Source: Viscum album (Eukaryota; Streptophyta; Magnoliopsida; Santalales; Viscaceae). From it: a stretch of 64,000 nt of DNA. Made by a program: the position numbers and the translations under genes. The notes below the pieces were generated by a model. The model made no database searches and was not told where the DNA came from. It saw only the letters and a program-made list of their open reading frames with translations. The stretch lies in assembly GCA_963277665.1 (NCBI GenBank), contig OY728157.1, positions 369,162,067-369,226,066 of the forward strand, given 5' to 3'. Below are positions 1-13,229 of this stretch, in pieces; the first letter of the stretch is position 1; each line of letters begins with the position of its first letter.

Positions 1-869
1 GGGAAAATTTATATTTAATATGTCTAAAGAAGGTTATAGGAACTCTAAGGTTTTCCATATTTAGAATAAGGATAAAAATGTTAAAAAACATGTTTTATAT
101 TAATGTATATGGTAAAACTCTTAGTCATGGGGTGGATATCTATGATGCAATGGTTAGTTACCTTAACTCTATGTTCAACCTATCAATTCTTGATAATGAT
201 GATGGGATGGTTCTTGAAGATGTTATTACATAAAGTTTCATAGACATGATGAATAAATTCCTCACTTCCTTACCTACTTTGGATGAGATCAAACATGATC
301 TTTTCTCCCTTAATGAAGATAGTGAATCTGGATCAAATGGTTTTTGAAATAAGTTCTTCATGAGCTTCTGAGATGTGATTCAAAATGAAATAACTCAATC
401 ATTTCAAAAAAAATTGAACGGAATTTCCACCATAAGGGTCAAAATATTAGTTTATCACCCTTATCCATAAGAAAGATAATGCTTTGGATTTCAGTGACTT
501 TAAATCTATAGTAGTTGAAAATACGCTCCCTGAGATCATTAATAATGTGATTTATATTAGATTGACTGATATTTCCACTCTCATTGTTTCCATTAATAAT
601 GTTGGGTTTATCCATAGAAGAATGTTTCAGAGTATATTTATATATCTTATGAATTTGTTAATATTTTTCATAAGAAAGCTAGATTTAGAAATATTTATCT
701 CAAGTGTGACATCTCAAAATCCTTTGATATGTTAAAATGGGATATCATTTTTATGTTTCTAGATAATTATTGTTTTTTTACTCATTATCCTAATGTGTAC
801 TCTTCTTAATAGTTCTAGGATCTTATTACTTGTCAATGGACCCCTAGGTGATACATTAGTTGTACTTAA
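1..869 (+). pseudogene. LINE ORF2 fragment, N-terminal part of reverse transcriptase
   Basis: Decayed L1-type plant LINE ORF2, entering the window from the left. Pieces lie in different frames of the plus strand. Around 250-350 the reading LTSLPTLDEIKHDLFSLNED resembles the conserved stretch before LINE RT (PS-x-EEI, then D-S-x-G-x-D/N-GF). At 484-735 comes DF.SIVVENTLPEIINNVIYIRL and then NNVGFIHRR, matching the LINE 'RP-I-x-L/V-x-N' and 'Q-x-GFI-x-GR' motifs. At about 690-760 KCDISKSFDMLKWDI is RT motif A with its aspartates. At about 800-865 a frame gives LLLVNGPLGDT, the block just before motif B. The signal stops at 869, where a copia-like LTR begins; the next LINE motif is found at 30,836. 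Stops and frameshifts show it is dead. The family call is secure from motif order; the exact clade is not. Confidence 0.8.
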
Positions 870-3800
870 TGTTGAGTGGATACTTTCCAAATAATATTTA
901 TTTTTTATTTATTTCACCCTATTTAATATATATTTTTTAATTTAATTTTATTCTATATTTATATTAGTTATTATTTTTATTAATTGGGTTTCTAGATTTA
1001 CTCTCTTTTTTATTAATTTTTTGTTTTATTAGCCTAATATTGTTTGATTATATATCGCAATACAAAAATATTAATTTCTTGCCTATTATTATTTTATTGA
1101 GACATTAATTTTATATACATTTTATTTAACTATAAAAGGCTATATAAATTGTTTTTAAGCTCAAAATTTCATCTGAAGTCACTGTAAAACTTCTTGAATC
1201 TCTTTGGATTTAATATTATACTTGTTTCTATTTTTCATGCTAAATTGAGTTATAGAACTTAGAATTTAATTCTTCTTTGTGCTATGGATATCCAAGAGGT
1301 TTATCTAAATTACATTATACCATAAGGAGGGGAAAAAATGGATGTTGGATTTTTTTTCTGAAGTTTATGCATTATTTCAATATTTTTTCAGTTTTTCATA
1401 ATTTTATAGAATTGTTTTTCAATGATATATGAAGCTTTAGAATTCATATTGAGTAGATATTTGACATGTTAAAAATCTATGTAAATTATCTAAATTTTAA
1501 AAAAATACTGGAACAAAAGTTGAATATATTATTTAAATCCTCAAAAAATTTTACTAAACCTAGTGGTTTCAATATGATTTGAAATATCATAATTAATGTA
1601 TTACAACATTTAACAAGTCTTATGAAAATTTAGAAAATTATTTGGTAATTAAATAATACTCATAAAATGAAATGAGTTATGAATTTAAATCCCAATAAAA
1701 AAACTTCAATATCTTAATATATTTAGTAATGTCTTACCAAAATGATTTGAACACGTATTTAACATTAGATTAGAGGAATATAGCTCTCACCATACTGATG
1801 ATTAATAAAATATTACCTTCCATGGTTGTATTATGGTACTTATTTAAGGAGATAAATCCCCCATTAAAGAACTCAAAATTCCATACTCAAATCACCATGA
1901 CATAGATTAGAACTCTGTTATGACCAAAAATATGAAGTTATAACATGATTAAAATGAAGTTCATGTTACATTATTCTATTCTATATGGTCATGTTGTTCA
2001 TGTACAAGAGGTATTATGGATACATTTGTGGTTGGTTTTAGTGGAACGGATTTAACAAAAGTATTATCAAGTCATTTAATATAATTTTTTTGTTTGGTTT
2101 TTATTTCATTTTATGTTAAGATAAATTGTTTTCCCTGGTTATAATAAATGATACATGGAGTTTAATTGAACTATTATAGATAATAGAGGGGTCTCTTTTC
2201 ATTATAGATTAAAAAAACAAAATATATAACACTAGTATGACATGATAAATTCAAACTAAAATAAAATAGTTCATATCACAATTTTTTATGTACTAGAACA
2301 TTGTTTGTGGAGTTTTTAGGAACTTGATTAAGTGGAATAAATGTTGGTCATGGAATTATCATGCACTGTAAATGTTGTGCCATGAAATTTTATATATTAG
2401 AGAAAAATCACATGGAGAACACTTAATTGTTAGATTTTTACATTTTTAATAGATGATGCACGATACACATAATTATTGGATAAATTTAACCCTTTTTATA
2501 TTCACACAATATATATTTATAGAATGTGAAATGTAGAATAGATTAATGGCTTATCAGAATATGTGGAAGATATTATATCATTTTATCCAGTAGTTGAGAT
2601 ATTAGAATATAAAATTTTATTTCATATTATCTTTGTCAAAATAATAATTAAATGGATGTTTCATTATATAATTTTTTATTTTTAATCATATTCATAATCC
2701 TATATTCAAGGATAAAAAGTTATTGGACTATATTAAGCATCATGGTGATCTATTTTACAATGGTTTTGATATGTCTATCTTCATAAATTTTATTTGTATT
2801 ATTTGTGATGGTTTATCAATTTTATACTCGTAATTATAGTATAATTAATGTACTTGAAGTGGTTATATATGTTCATGAATTTAGTTTAATATATTTTGTA
2901 GTTTTTTTATATTAGAAGTAACATTTATGCATGAAAATTTACAAAAGAACCTAGATTAAAAAAGGTATGTTGTTTCAATGATGTGAAGGATTTAAAAGAC
3001 ATGGATTGTGGTAATAATTTTTGAAGGGGATGTTTGAAAAATTGAATGAGAAATTTAAGGAAGACCTTTATTATGTTTATGGAAGGAATAATAAGGGATA
3101 TATAAGTAATATTTTCTATTTTAATTTATTCTAAAAAGATCAAGAAAGGAGGACAATAACAAATAGAGAAGTGTTAAAATGGAATATATTCACAGAAAGC
3201 TATAGTGTAGAAGAGAGAACTGATTTTTTCCTCTATAATATTTATTCTCATACAATAAATATTACAATATTACTAATCAAAAAATGGGAAGAATAATGAA
3301 GGAATTAAAAGAAAAAAATAATATTGATCAATATTTAATAACATCCTTAAGTTATTATTGATTGTTTATTTGAGTATCAATCAACAAAAAGTATTACTTT
3401 AGGATTGCTATAACTTATAAATTTATTTTCTAAATAATGTATCCATAAAATCATAGTTTTTTATATTAAAACAAAGTTATGATGATGAATTTAATTATAT
3501 ATCTCATCTATTAATTCTATGAAAAAACTTTTTGTACTCAGTTGTGGGTGAAGTATAAATTTCTTGTACTCAACTATGATTAACTTGAAACTACATATAA
3601 TTAGTTTTCATGGTCACCTATAAAAGGACTAGAAGTCCTACAAAAAATCCTTATAATAACAAGTGTCAAATTATTCCACTTTGTTATGTGATTCATAGAA
3701 AAATGATCAAAATAAAAATTACTAAGAATATATAAAGAATTAGTCGAGTGGAATAGGGGTAGTTTTTGTATCCCTAAACCACTATAAAAATATCATGTTT

Positions 3801-3954
3801 CTTTATAATTACATTATTTATATTTTTATTACATATAAAATTAAATAGAGGGAAAATTAAAACCAATTTAAGGGGTTTTTAATCATCCAATATATCTAAA
3901 GGTGCTCAATCTAACCCCATATTGAGTCTTTTTCGACATCAACCATTAATAACA
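870..3954 (+). repeat. 5' LTR of copia-like element III
   Basis: About 3.1 kb. It starts TGTTGAGTGGATACTT directly after the LINE sequence and ends ...AACA just before the primer site. Its first 1.2 kb matches 6,951-8,150. Its last 1.6 kb matches 29,190-30,832, including the block AACCACTATAAAAATAT near 3,780, a U5 signature seen in SIRE-type LTRs. The copies differ a good deal, so the insertion is old. Confidence 0.72.
3619..3627 (+). promoter_or_regulatory. TATA box of element III 5' LTR
   Basis: TATAAAAGG lies 335 bp before the LTR end, and the same motif lies 333 bp before the end of the 3' LTR (30,499). Conserved spacing in both copies supports a pol II core promoter, with transcription starting some 30 bp downstream. 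Confidence 0.6.
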
Positions 3955-3972
3955 ATTAGTATCATATATTGA
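3955..3972 (+). other. Primer-binding site of element III
   Basis: The sequence ATTAGTATCATATATTG directly follows the 5' LTR. It resembles ATTGGTATCAGAGC, the tRNA-Met-type primer site of copia elements, with a few substitutions. Its position fixes the LTR end. Confidence 0.6.
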
Positions 3973-4089
3973 TCTCTTATGGATTTAATGCTCTATACTT
4001 TTAGACTTTAAAATTTTGAGAGTAAATATCAATAGATAAAAATGATTTATATGAATGATATAAGACAAGTTATGTCAATGATCTGAGAA

Positions 4090-4785
4090 ATTTATTTTAA
4101 TGGTGATAATTATGGATTTCGGAAGGCTGGGAAGATCACACATCTGAAGTATCTTAGTTTAAAAATATATTTGAAAGATATCAAAAAATACCATATTTCT
4201 AAAGGATAAATTAAGAAGTGTAATTCTACTCAAGAATCTAAGTATTATTTAAATTATATAGCTATGAATGTAATTATATATGGTTTAAGAGTATATGAGT
4301 TAAATATAGTTTCCCATTACTCTATTATATTTGATATGTGGGAAACTATTTTTGTTTATATAGAGGAGACAAAAATTTTAAACAACTAAGATTCAACAAT
4401 AATAAACTCAATTTTGATACTTTTAGGATCTTTCTGGATAAAAATCACTCAAATTATAGGAATTATCACTAAAATAGTAAGTAGTGATGCTACATTTGGA
4501 ACTATTATACATGAACCTAATTAGGCCTTAAAATTTATTATATTGTTACCAATTTATTTAAGTAGAATTTATACTAATACTAGACAATATACACCTATTA
4601 CAGATCAAAAAATGAAAATTTTAATTGGTAGCATTATGATGTGTGAAGATATGATGCAAGAAAATTATAATGATTATCAATTAGATAAGAAAGTATTTAT
4701 CTTTATGTTTCAACTTATAAAGAGAAATATTTATATTCATATAATGAATATTATAGTAATCATTATAGTAATGGTAACTGCATGA
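4090..4785 (+). pseudogene. gag: Copia-type gag remnant of element III
   Basis: Eroded capsid gene of the copia gag (UBN2) family, the structural protein of the virus-like particle. Near 4,093 the frame reads FNGDNYGFRKAGKITHLK, matching the family motif F-x-G-x-N-Y-x-x-W-K-x-x-M (the W is now R). At about 4,255-4,380, AMNVIIYGL, then VYELNIVSHYS and DMWETIF, match the AxNAI-x-x-L / EFNxVS / EIWDxL region. From 4,543, after a frame change, YLSRIYTN and later KILIGSIMMCEDMMQENYND match the C-terminal 'ELIGSLMxHE' block. Several stops and shifts interrupt it. No zinc knuckle was recognised after 4,785. It lies 120 bp after the primer site, the expected place for gag. Confidence 0.65.
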
Positions 4786-6950
4786 AAATTGGTAGAATAT
4801 TCAATAAGCATTACATGAGGAGAAAAAAAATCTGAGGATTAGGAGAAATAGTTCATATGTCATGAATAAGATAACAGAGAATATTTAATACCAGACTTCC
4901 CTCAATAAGTAAATTATCTTTTTACAAAACGAAAGGAAAGAAAAACCTGAATTATTATCTGAGTGCATCTAGATATTCAAGTAATAAATCAAACTCTTAC
5001 TTTTAATCCATGTTTACAAATTAAAAATAAAATCCATGTCTTATGAATCAAGATAAATATATATATTCCTTTTCTCTAAAAATTATAATTTTGAAAAATC
5101 ATTATTTTTATGATCCTAAAGAATATTTCACTATCCTTGAATATAAATTTAGAACTTTTAAAATATGTAAAAAAATTTGAAAAAAATATTATTATGTTGT
5201 TTTTTTTAAATAATTATTGATCCCAAAATAGTTCATAATTAAGATCCAATTTTGATAAAAACAACTTATGTTGTCCATAATAAAATAATTATATATTTCT
5301 TAGATGAAGTTGAATCTTTAAAATGGCTATTATAATGTTTACAAAGGGAAAAAATTATCAAAATCAAATTATTGTAAAGAACATATATTATAAAGGAAAG
5401 CTTGGAATTGGAATAAAGGATGAGAAGATAAACATTATAAAAACTATTTTGTACCTAGTAATATAAGAAAAATCATGTAAATTACTTTATTATTTCATTA
5501 TGTAATTAATTGGAATATGCTAATTATTATTTCTTTAAATTATATCAATTTTTTGGTGTAAATATAATTCATTTTTAAAATTAATTTTCTTATTTTAAAT
5601 CTATATTTTTTTCCATGTAAGAAATTCTTATTACCTAAATCTTCAATTTCTAACACAACTACAACCAAAATAATAGTGGTACCAAAAGACAATTGTGTTT
5701 TATATTTTTTTCTATATATTTTCATTGGAGATAGTTAGTATATCATATGGTGGTTTCTGAATAAAGTGAAAATTTTTAAAATCTATTATCCAACTCTGAA
5801 GTAGTTAATTATCTAAGAGAGAATATCGATATAGCTAAAACATTAATCCGAGAAATAATTAATTTCCATTTTAAATTTTAATATATATTTAGAGTGATTA
5901 ATTATTTTATATAGGGATATAATATTTTAAATTCTTAATTATTTTACTCTTTTACTAATATTTCTGAATGTGCTAAACTATTTAATCATTCTCCACTTGT
6001 TTACTATTTTAAATTCGAGGAAATGTAATTCTTTCTAGAAAGCATGTTCTTTATATTTTTATGAATTGATATATTGGTATGAATTGGTTTGAATGTTTTT
6101 TAGTATTAATGTTTTAAACTTTTTATATTATTCCATGAATTTAATTTTACTTAGTTTATTCTTTCAAATCCATTATTATTCCTTGAAAATATTTTTAGAA
6201 GTATTTTTCATGGCACATTGTATTCCAAAGATTCACATAGGGGGAGTTTAAAATGATTAATAATCTCTTTTTTTATCTTTCACGTAGTTTAAAATGAAAA
6301 ATAATTTACCAATAAGGAACATTTATAAATTTTAAATATTTTTATTCTTTACATGATCTGAGGGGGAGATTATTTAATTTTAATTATCTATGTTTTATTA
6401 ATATTTTAAGTATATTAATTTTTTTTAACAATATAGTTTATGAAGAAATTATAGTTACATTACTACTTATATATTGTTATATTTATTGTTTAAAATTTTA
6501 AAGTATGTTAGAAGATTTTGTTAAAAGTATTTTGGAAGATTTTTAATTGCATTTTTTAATAGGATAAATTTCAAATTCTATTTGAGTAACCATACTCTTT
6601 ATTTTAAAAAGGGAGTGTATATATTTTATTTATTTGTTAAAATATTTTTCATGATAGTGGAGGGTGTAGTAATTTCTTTACAAGAATTTTAATCTTGTTG
6701 TATAGATTGTTTTTATTCTAAAGCATGTATTTACTATTTATTTTTTGTTTTAAATTGAAAGTTTATATTTTCATTGAAAATATTTTGTATGGACCTTATT
6801 TTTATATAATCGTATTATTTATAAAGGGGTAAAATATAGTTCATATAATCTATTATTAAAATGATATAATATTAATTATCTTTCATTTTTTATCATTACA
6901 AAAAGGGGGAGGGTGAATTTAGGATTTATAATTTTCAGAAAGGGATTGAT
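4786..6950 (+). other. Rest of element III interior, no pol recognised
   Basis: About 2.2 kb of AT-rich sequence between the gag remnant and the 3' LTR. I searched by eye for protease, integrase (HHCC, DDE), reverse transcriptase (YVDD) and RNase H motifs on both strands and saw none. The stretch is too short for a complete copia pol, which needs about 3 kb. It holds three G-rich purine blocks described separately. Confidence 0.5.
6239..6914 (+). other. Repeated polypurine blocks before the 3' LTR of element III
   Basis: AGGGGGAG occurs near 6,239, again near 6,361 (GAGGGGGAGAT), and as AAAAAGGGGGAGGGTG at 6,900-6,914, about 40 bp before the LTR. The last is the best candidate for the plus-strand primer tract. 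Multiple such tracts in the 3' untranslated region are known from SIRE/Maximus elements. Confidence 0.5.
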
Positions 6951-8231
6951 TATTGAGTGGATACTTGGAAGATAATCTTTGTTTTGTTAATTACATCACC
7001 CATTTTAATTTAAATGTCTAAATTTACTTTTTTTTCTATATTTTTGTGTTTATATATTATTTTATTATTTAGTGAGTTTCTAGTTTTACTAACTTTTTGA
7101 TAAATTTTCAGTTTTATTAGTCTACTATTTTTTATTATATCTTGAAATAAAATACTCAAAATTCCATAAATAATGATTCATTATAAATAAAATAATTTTA
7201 TCTATATTTTTTGTTAACAATGATGAAGGATAGATCAGTTGTTTTATGTTAAAATTTTGATCCAAAGTCACCATGAGGTTTCAATGTAACTCACCAAATT
7301 TCAGATTATAACTATTTTTTAAAGATAACACAATGTATGTGTAAGAGGTTTATCTATATTTCATTCCACTATAAGGATGGGTAAAGTGGTCATTTTTATG
7401 TTTTCTTTTTTCCCAAAGTTGCTGCAATGTTTCCATATTTATATAGTTTTTTAGAATAGGATGGCTACTTTTTTTATGATATCTGAAGAAACATAATTTA
7501 GAATGAGGATATATTTTATGGGTTTTAAAGAAAAAAAAAGTTATCTAATTTTAATTCAACTAGAAAAAGTATTTAATGTGTTATTTTGAGCCTCTAAAAA
7601 TTGATTAACTCTTATGATATCAAACTGATACGAAAGTTAAAAATTGATGTCTTATGACATTGAATAAGTGTTACGGAAATATATTAAAGTATTATGGAAT
7701 TAAAAAATTATTGTGAAATGAGAAGTGTTACATTTTACTATAAATCATTATGAAATATGGAATAATCCTTAAGAAATGAGTGAAAGAAATAGGGAATTTA
7801 AAATGAGGAAGTATAATATAGAAAGTTATTGTCTTATGAAATAAAATGAAATGTCATAATATATGAAGTAATGTCTTTCAAAAAAATTTAACACACTACA
7901 TTATCTATATATTGGAGGAATATTACTCACAAAATATGTAGTTTTACAGAAGATCACCATGTAGAAATATATTTTGGTATATAATGAAGGTCATAACTAC
8001 CTCATGAAGAAGCTCAGCGTGTCATAATCATATCACTACAACTTGAAGCAAAACTCTGTTACAAATTGCAACATGAAGATATCACATGTTAAAAATGAAG
8101 TTCATGTTACCTTACTCTAACTAGAATATCCCTTGTGACATTTCATATGGAATATATGAACAATATATATTTATAAATCAAAAGTTCAATCTTTAAATGA
8201 AATTTAGCTACAATATGAAGAAGATTTGACT
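6951..8231 (+). repeat. 3' LTR of element III, first part
   Basis: Starts TATTGAGTGGATACTT, so the terminal TG has become TA. It aligns with 870-about 2,100, for example AATGAAGTTCATGTTAC at 8,093 against 1,951. It is cut at 8,231 by element II and continues at 28,871. Confidence 0.72.
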
Positions 8232-8948
8232 TGTAAAGACCCATGTTTTGATCCATGGTATAATTCCATGAGAATTTAAATTTTGGAATTTTTTGGAGGG
8301 TCCAATTTGTTATCTGAGCTTCATAATGAGATTTTTAGAGCTTAATTACTTAAATTTATTGTTTTTATATGTTTTTCAAGGCCTAAGGGGTTCCATGGGT
8401 GTTTCATCAAGTTTTAGGAGCATCGGCCTCAAAAACCTTAAGTCGGGAGGAGCTGGCAGGGGTGCATGGTCATTTTGAAAGCCTCTAGAAAAAAAATGTG
8501 CATCCTGACCCAATGGTTTAGATTTTTTTCGCATTTTCTATACACAGTTTACCCAAATTGTGCTCCTAGACTACATGCTTAGTGCCATTGAGGAAGTGTG
8601 CATGCATTGTTCATCGCATGGTCGGCACAAAGTTTGGCTAACCATGAAATCCAAATAATGAAGTGTGTTTTTTAAAGAAATTAAATTAATTAAACTAAAA
8701 ATAAAAAATAAAAACCATAATATTCCTCTCCCCCTCTATACTCATGCAATATCCCCCTCAGGTGATCCCCCATGGTGCGTGACCTCTCTCCTCTAGGCCT
8801 CCTTCAGTGCAGAGATCCACCAAATTTCTTCCAATTTTTCATTAGATCCATCTATTTAAAGACACTAGATCCCTACTATACCTCTATTAAACCATTTTTC
8901 CCACTCTTTATATTCCATTTCATTAGTCCAAATCCTATTTTTAGGGTT
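8232..8948 (+). repeat. 5' LTR of element II, first part
   Basis: Begins TGTAAAGACCCATGTTTTGA, matching TGTTATGATCCATGTTTTGA at 25,634. It is colinear with 25,634-26,360 (shared landmarks include CAAGTC/AAGTCGGGAGGAGCTGG and a C-rich stretch before CCCCCATGGTG). Interrupted at 8,948 by element I, with GGGTT duplicated. Confidence 0.75.
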
Positions 8949-10291
8949 TTTAAGGACCCGAACTATTATAAATGATATTTTCCTTTATTATTTAATAAAC
9001 TTTATTAATATGAAATATGGTTATAGATAACAAATGAAATTCCTTGGTTATATCTTTAGATTTAAGAGACCATTATGAAAATTACCATTGTTAATATAGA
9101 CATTGAACATTGATCACATGATTAGTATGAATATAGGTCCTTTAACAAATCCAACTGAATTAGAAAAAGGAAATGATGGCCTCAACCAGCAGAATCATGC
9201 CCTATGAATCCCATTTATTATATCTTCTAAGGGAGATAGAATATTTTGGAATTCCCCTCAACCAATCCCATATTTTTATCCATCAACATAAGAATGATAA
9301 AAATTGTTTATGGTAGAAGTTAAAGCTCATCGAGATCGAAACTCAAACCATTTTCCCCAAACAGCCGTAACAAATTCTCACCATCACTCATCATACTCTT
9401 AAGGTGTACGCCAGTGCAATAAAGGGATATGTATCAAGACCATACTAATATGATTTTTTATATTGTATATAATGATGAATTTATTTTCATTTTTATTATT
9501 TCTTTATAAATGATTTTTATTTTTATTTAATTAAACACAAATTGTATTTTCAGGTAATATTCAATTTCAATTAATGGATTTATTTTGAAACATTAATGGA
9601 TTTTCTGAAATCAAATTTATTTTAAATAAATTTTATTATTAAATAATTTTTATTAATTATAAATGGTCATATAATTTTTATGAAGTAAAATGTGCTTTTT
9701 ATAAGGGTTTAAAAACTGTTATTGTTAAAAACCCAACATATTTCAATAAACGTCGAATCTTATTTTAATGTGAAAATATATAGATATTTATTAAATTATT
9801 TAGATAAAATTAATATTATTTTTTAATCAAAACATATAAATTATCCAATGGTTAATTTTTTGTAATTTTTTTAGAGTCAAATTTTTTGGTAAAAATTAAA
9901 TACTGTATAAATATACGATGTGTTTTATGACATCATAATGACCCAAAAATGATGTAATGAATACTATAATGGGTATCGTCCTCTAAATATTTTTCCCCAA
10001 TTTAAAAAATTTTATTTTATTTTATTTGATTATTTTTATTAATCCTTTACAAATCCTCCAAAACCATTATTATATTTTAGAGTTTTAAATTCGTTTCTCT
10101 AAAAGTGTGACTCACCTCCATATAAAAAAGGGTAATATTTTAATAAGTTCATACAAATGACTAATAAAATAATTAAAAACAATCCCATTTTTCAGAAATC
10201 ATGGGAAAAAACTATGGAATTTTTTCTGGTTTTGAATATTTTATTTTGTACAGTCCAAAACCTAAATATTAAAGAAAACCTCCTTTTCTTC

Positions 10292-10299
10292 TATATAAA
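10292..10299 (+). promoter_or_regulatory. TATA box of element I 5' LTR
   Basis: TATATAAA is followed by ACACACCCAAGATCC. The 3' LTR has TATAAA followed by CCAACCCAAGATCC at the matching place (17,969). This conserved context supports a promoter about 1.34 kb into the LTR. Confidence 0.55.
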
Positions 10300-11065
10300 C
10301 ACACCCAAGATCCAATTTATCTTCACTAAAAATATATGGATAAGTTTATTACTCTTTGATCCCCTCTATATAAACCTCTAAAGGAACCCCAAGATCTCAA
10401 GAAACCCCTTTTAAATATTTTGGATCTATACATTCAAGTAAGGGTTCTTTCTTTTCTCATCCTTATCAAAGTTTCTTTATCTTGTTTTACCTTTATATTT
10501 TCAATTACTTATAATGGGGCATGTTTTATCACCTCCCCCATGATTCCATTATTATTTATAAATGATGATATACTTCTTTATCTATCATTAAGACCTCCCA
10601 TGTACACCTGTTACCATGCTGAAATTTTGTAAGCATCCTTTCCTTTCCCTTTTTAATCAAGATTATTTATTATCGTATGCCTTATTTTAATAATTATAAA
10701 TGTGTGGACATATACTTACTTGTACTTATTAATTTCCATTTCATTTAAAAATTATTATAGATCTATTTCTATCTCATTAACCCATTTTATGATTTTTTAA
10801 GTGATGATGTTTCCAAGCGAATTTTCACTGTGATTTTCCATCCCAAACCAATTCTGTAGGGAATTCAGTACACATTTACTTTCAACGGTGTGTGATTTTA
10901 TGAACAAATTCCATTTTATTTGTAAATTAAATGTATTTATTCCACACTCCTTGATCATGTAATAAATTATAATAGTGATTGAATCAATGTTTTATGATCT
11001 ATGTTGCACAATTAAGCATGACAATGCAATGAAAGTGATGGGTGCTCCAAGATTTATATAGCTCT

Positions 11066-11077
11066 CCAATGTATTGG
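11066..11077. promoter_or_regulatory. Near-palindrome shared by gypsy LTRs (element I copy)
   Basis: CCAATGTATTGG sits within CTCTCCAATGTATTGGGTAATG, 491 bp from the LTR end. It has one mismatch to the perfect palindrome CCAATGCATTGG found at the same relative place in LTRs V and VI. It lies downstream of the TATA box, so it would be in the RNA leader. Confidence 0.6.
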
Positions 11078-11570
11078 GTAATGTTTAGTATCATGATATG
11101 TCATGATGGGATAGGGGTGTACTTGAATCCTTTATGGGACTTTTTTCACCATGAATTCATGGCGGATTAGCCTTGAGCTATTTTTATAACGCAATGTTTT
11201 AAGTTGTTTCCACATTTCCCATGTTATGGCAATCATGCTCTATCATGACTTATTATTCATGTTTCTTCATACCATGTTGATATAACTTTTCTAACCTATA
11301 TTATTATATTCATTTTATTCCATGTTTATTCTATTACTAGGATTTATGGACGACCCATTTTTTATGTATTTCCTAGGTTATCAAATGCAATTTTAAGCTC
11401 AAGCGTATTAAAGAAGTTTTCAATAAAGATGTTATAATTCATGTTTAAATTTTTAGTGAAAAGTACCTAATTCCCAAATTAAATATACTTGTATTTTAGG
11501 TTTTAGTAAGTGTAATCTTGTGTAATTAAATAATGTATCAATTTTTAGTAAATAGAAGTGTTTTTATAGT

Positions 11571-11582
11571 TAGTATCAAAGG
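11571..11582 (+). other. Primer-binding site of element I
   Basis: TAGTATCAAAGG follows the LTR after two bases. It is one substitution from the TGGTATCAAAGG primer site of element VI and close to the initiator-tRNA-Met complement TGGTATCAGAGC. Confidence 0.7.
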
Positions 11583-12091
11583 AAAAGGTTAGTTATTCTT
11601 TGGATTAGGATTAGAAAACTCTAATGAAAGCCTTAGGGATAAGACTAAGTATAAGAAAACATCCTTAATTTTTTGTTAGTATATAGTAAATGTTTTATAA
11701 AGAAAATACATCCCTTTCTATATACTATAAGTGGACATGGTTCAGTACCAAATATACCTAGGAGTAACAACTTCAACAAGGGGTTCCGGGCCTGACTCGG
11801 GGTAACCTAGTACACGACAATGGTCCTTACTACACACCTAGTTTGACACTCATGAGAGATATAATTTGGTAATTCATAATATCATTTTGAACCATTATTA
11901 AGTGAGTAAAAATTTACCATAATAATATATGTTAGAAAATAGATCATGGATGATAAAAACTGAAACAAAGAAATCCATATGTTAAGTAAATACGTGTAAG
12001 TTATAATTTATCCCTTTAATGTCATTAAATTATCGTTTATTTGTTTAAAAGTTTAACATACTCATACTTAATATTCCTTTGATTCTATAAA

Positions 12092-13070
12092 ATGTTCAAA
12101 AATATGAAGGATCAAGTAAATAATCAATGTGAAGAGCAATGTGATGAATGCCCTAATGAGATGCCCAACCTAATGGTAGTAGGATTCACACACATCATGA
12201 CGATACTCTCTCAACTAAATCAGGTTGAAAATAGAAATATGGATCAGGAGGATTAGAAAATACCACTTAAGAGAGAACAAGCCTCAATTGATATCTTCAT
12301 GCATCAACATCCTCCTACATTAAATAGGCCATATGATCCCTTATTCACAGAAAAGTGGATCAACTCTATTGAGAAGATATTCTTCATCCTTCAATTCTCT
12401 AAACAAGAGAAGGTTCTTTTGGTTGTTTATCATATAGATGGTGAATTTGATCAATGGTGGGCATTTCTCAAAAATAATAAGTCGATGGAAGAGATCAAGG
12501 TGATGGGATTGAAGTATTTCTGAAAACTGTTTTTCGATAAATATTTTCTCCACACCCTATGACATAAAATGGAAATGTATTTCCCTACCATCATGTAAAA
12601 AGGCTACGAATATATCCATGTGTAAGAGGAAAACATTACAAGTCTTGAATGATATGACTCTAATTTTTTCATTACCCACATATTCAATGTTGACTGCTTC
12701 TTCGGTGGGATAAATCCTATCCTACAGAAATCCCTAGTGATCCTTGACTTTCATCACTATGAGGAAATTTTCTGATGTTCCCTCAAAGTTGAAATTGATA
12801 TTAGATAATCTCAGGGGTATCTTGGGGATAAGACGAAGAAAGTAGAGGTTAATTATGGTTTTATGATATATAGGTCTAACGGTTCCAAGAAATTTCAACA
12901 TCCCACTTTCCAAAGGAGTGGAAAGAAGAACCATAGAAATTTCCTCAAGGGGATGAGGAAATGTTTTAGGTGAGGGAAGGAAGGTAACCTCGGCAATGAT
13001 TTCCAACGGGAAAAAACTACTACTACAATAGATGAAGGTAATTCTCCAGTAAACCCTTAGTATATTGTTC
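12092..13070 (+). pseudogene. gag: gag of element I (broken)
   Basis: Gypsy capsid gene remnant. The first ATG after the primer site opens a frame reading MFKNMKDQVN, with a stop (TAG) near 12,254. The segment 12,299-12,523 reads FMHQHPPTLNRPYDPLF and YHIDGEFDQWWAFL. These match the gag of element VI (FMRRHPPSFRGPSDPVL and YRLEGEADQWWSMV) and the gag motif with the invariant QWW. A stop follows at 12,521, where the consensus continues into F-x-x-x-F-x-x-KYFP. The region to 13,070 has no long frame and no intact CCHC knuckle. The protein would have formed the particle and bound RNA; this copy cannot. Confidence 0.75.
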
Positions 13071-13229
13071 ATTGCTTCAACTATTAGGGACCATAGATTT
13101 TTTCAATCCAATGCACTAAGATATGGGTTTTCAGAGACAACCAACCACCTCTAAGGTATTAAGGGAGTTCTTTTTCCATCACAACATCTGAAGTGGATCC
13201 CGATAATGAGGTGGTGAAAGGTACACTAG

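Larger units (their letters stand above)
8949..11568 (+). repeat. 5' LTR of element I
   Basis: 2,620 bp, matching 16,632-19,248. The first dinucleotide is TT where the 3' LTR has TG. It ends ...TTTTTATA directly before the primer site, so the 3' terminus is TA and not the usual CA. Confidence 0.85.

Noticed and set aside
12734..13072. 112-codon minus-strand frame
   Set aside because: Antisense to the degenerate gag of element I; no recognisable motif.
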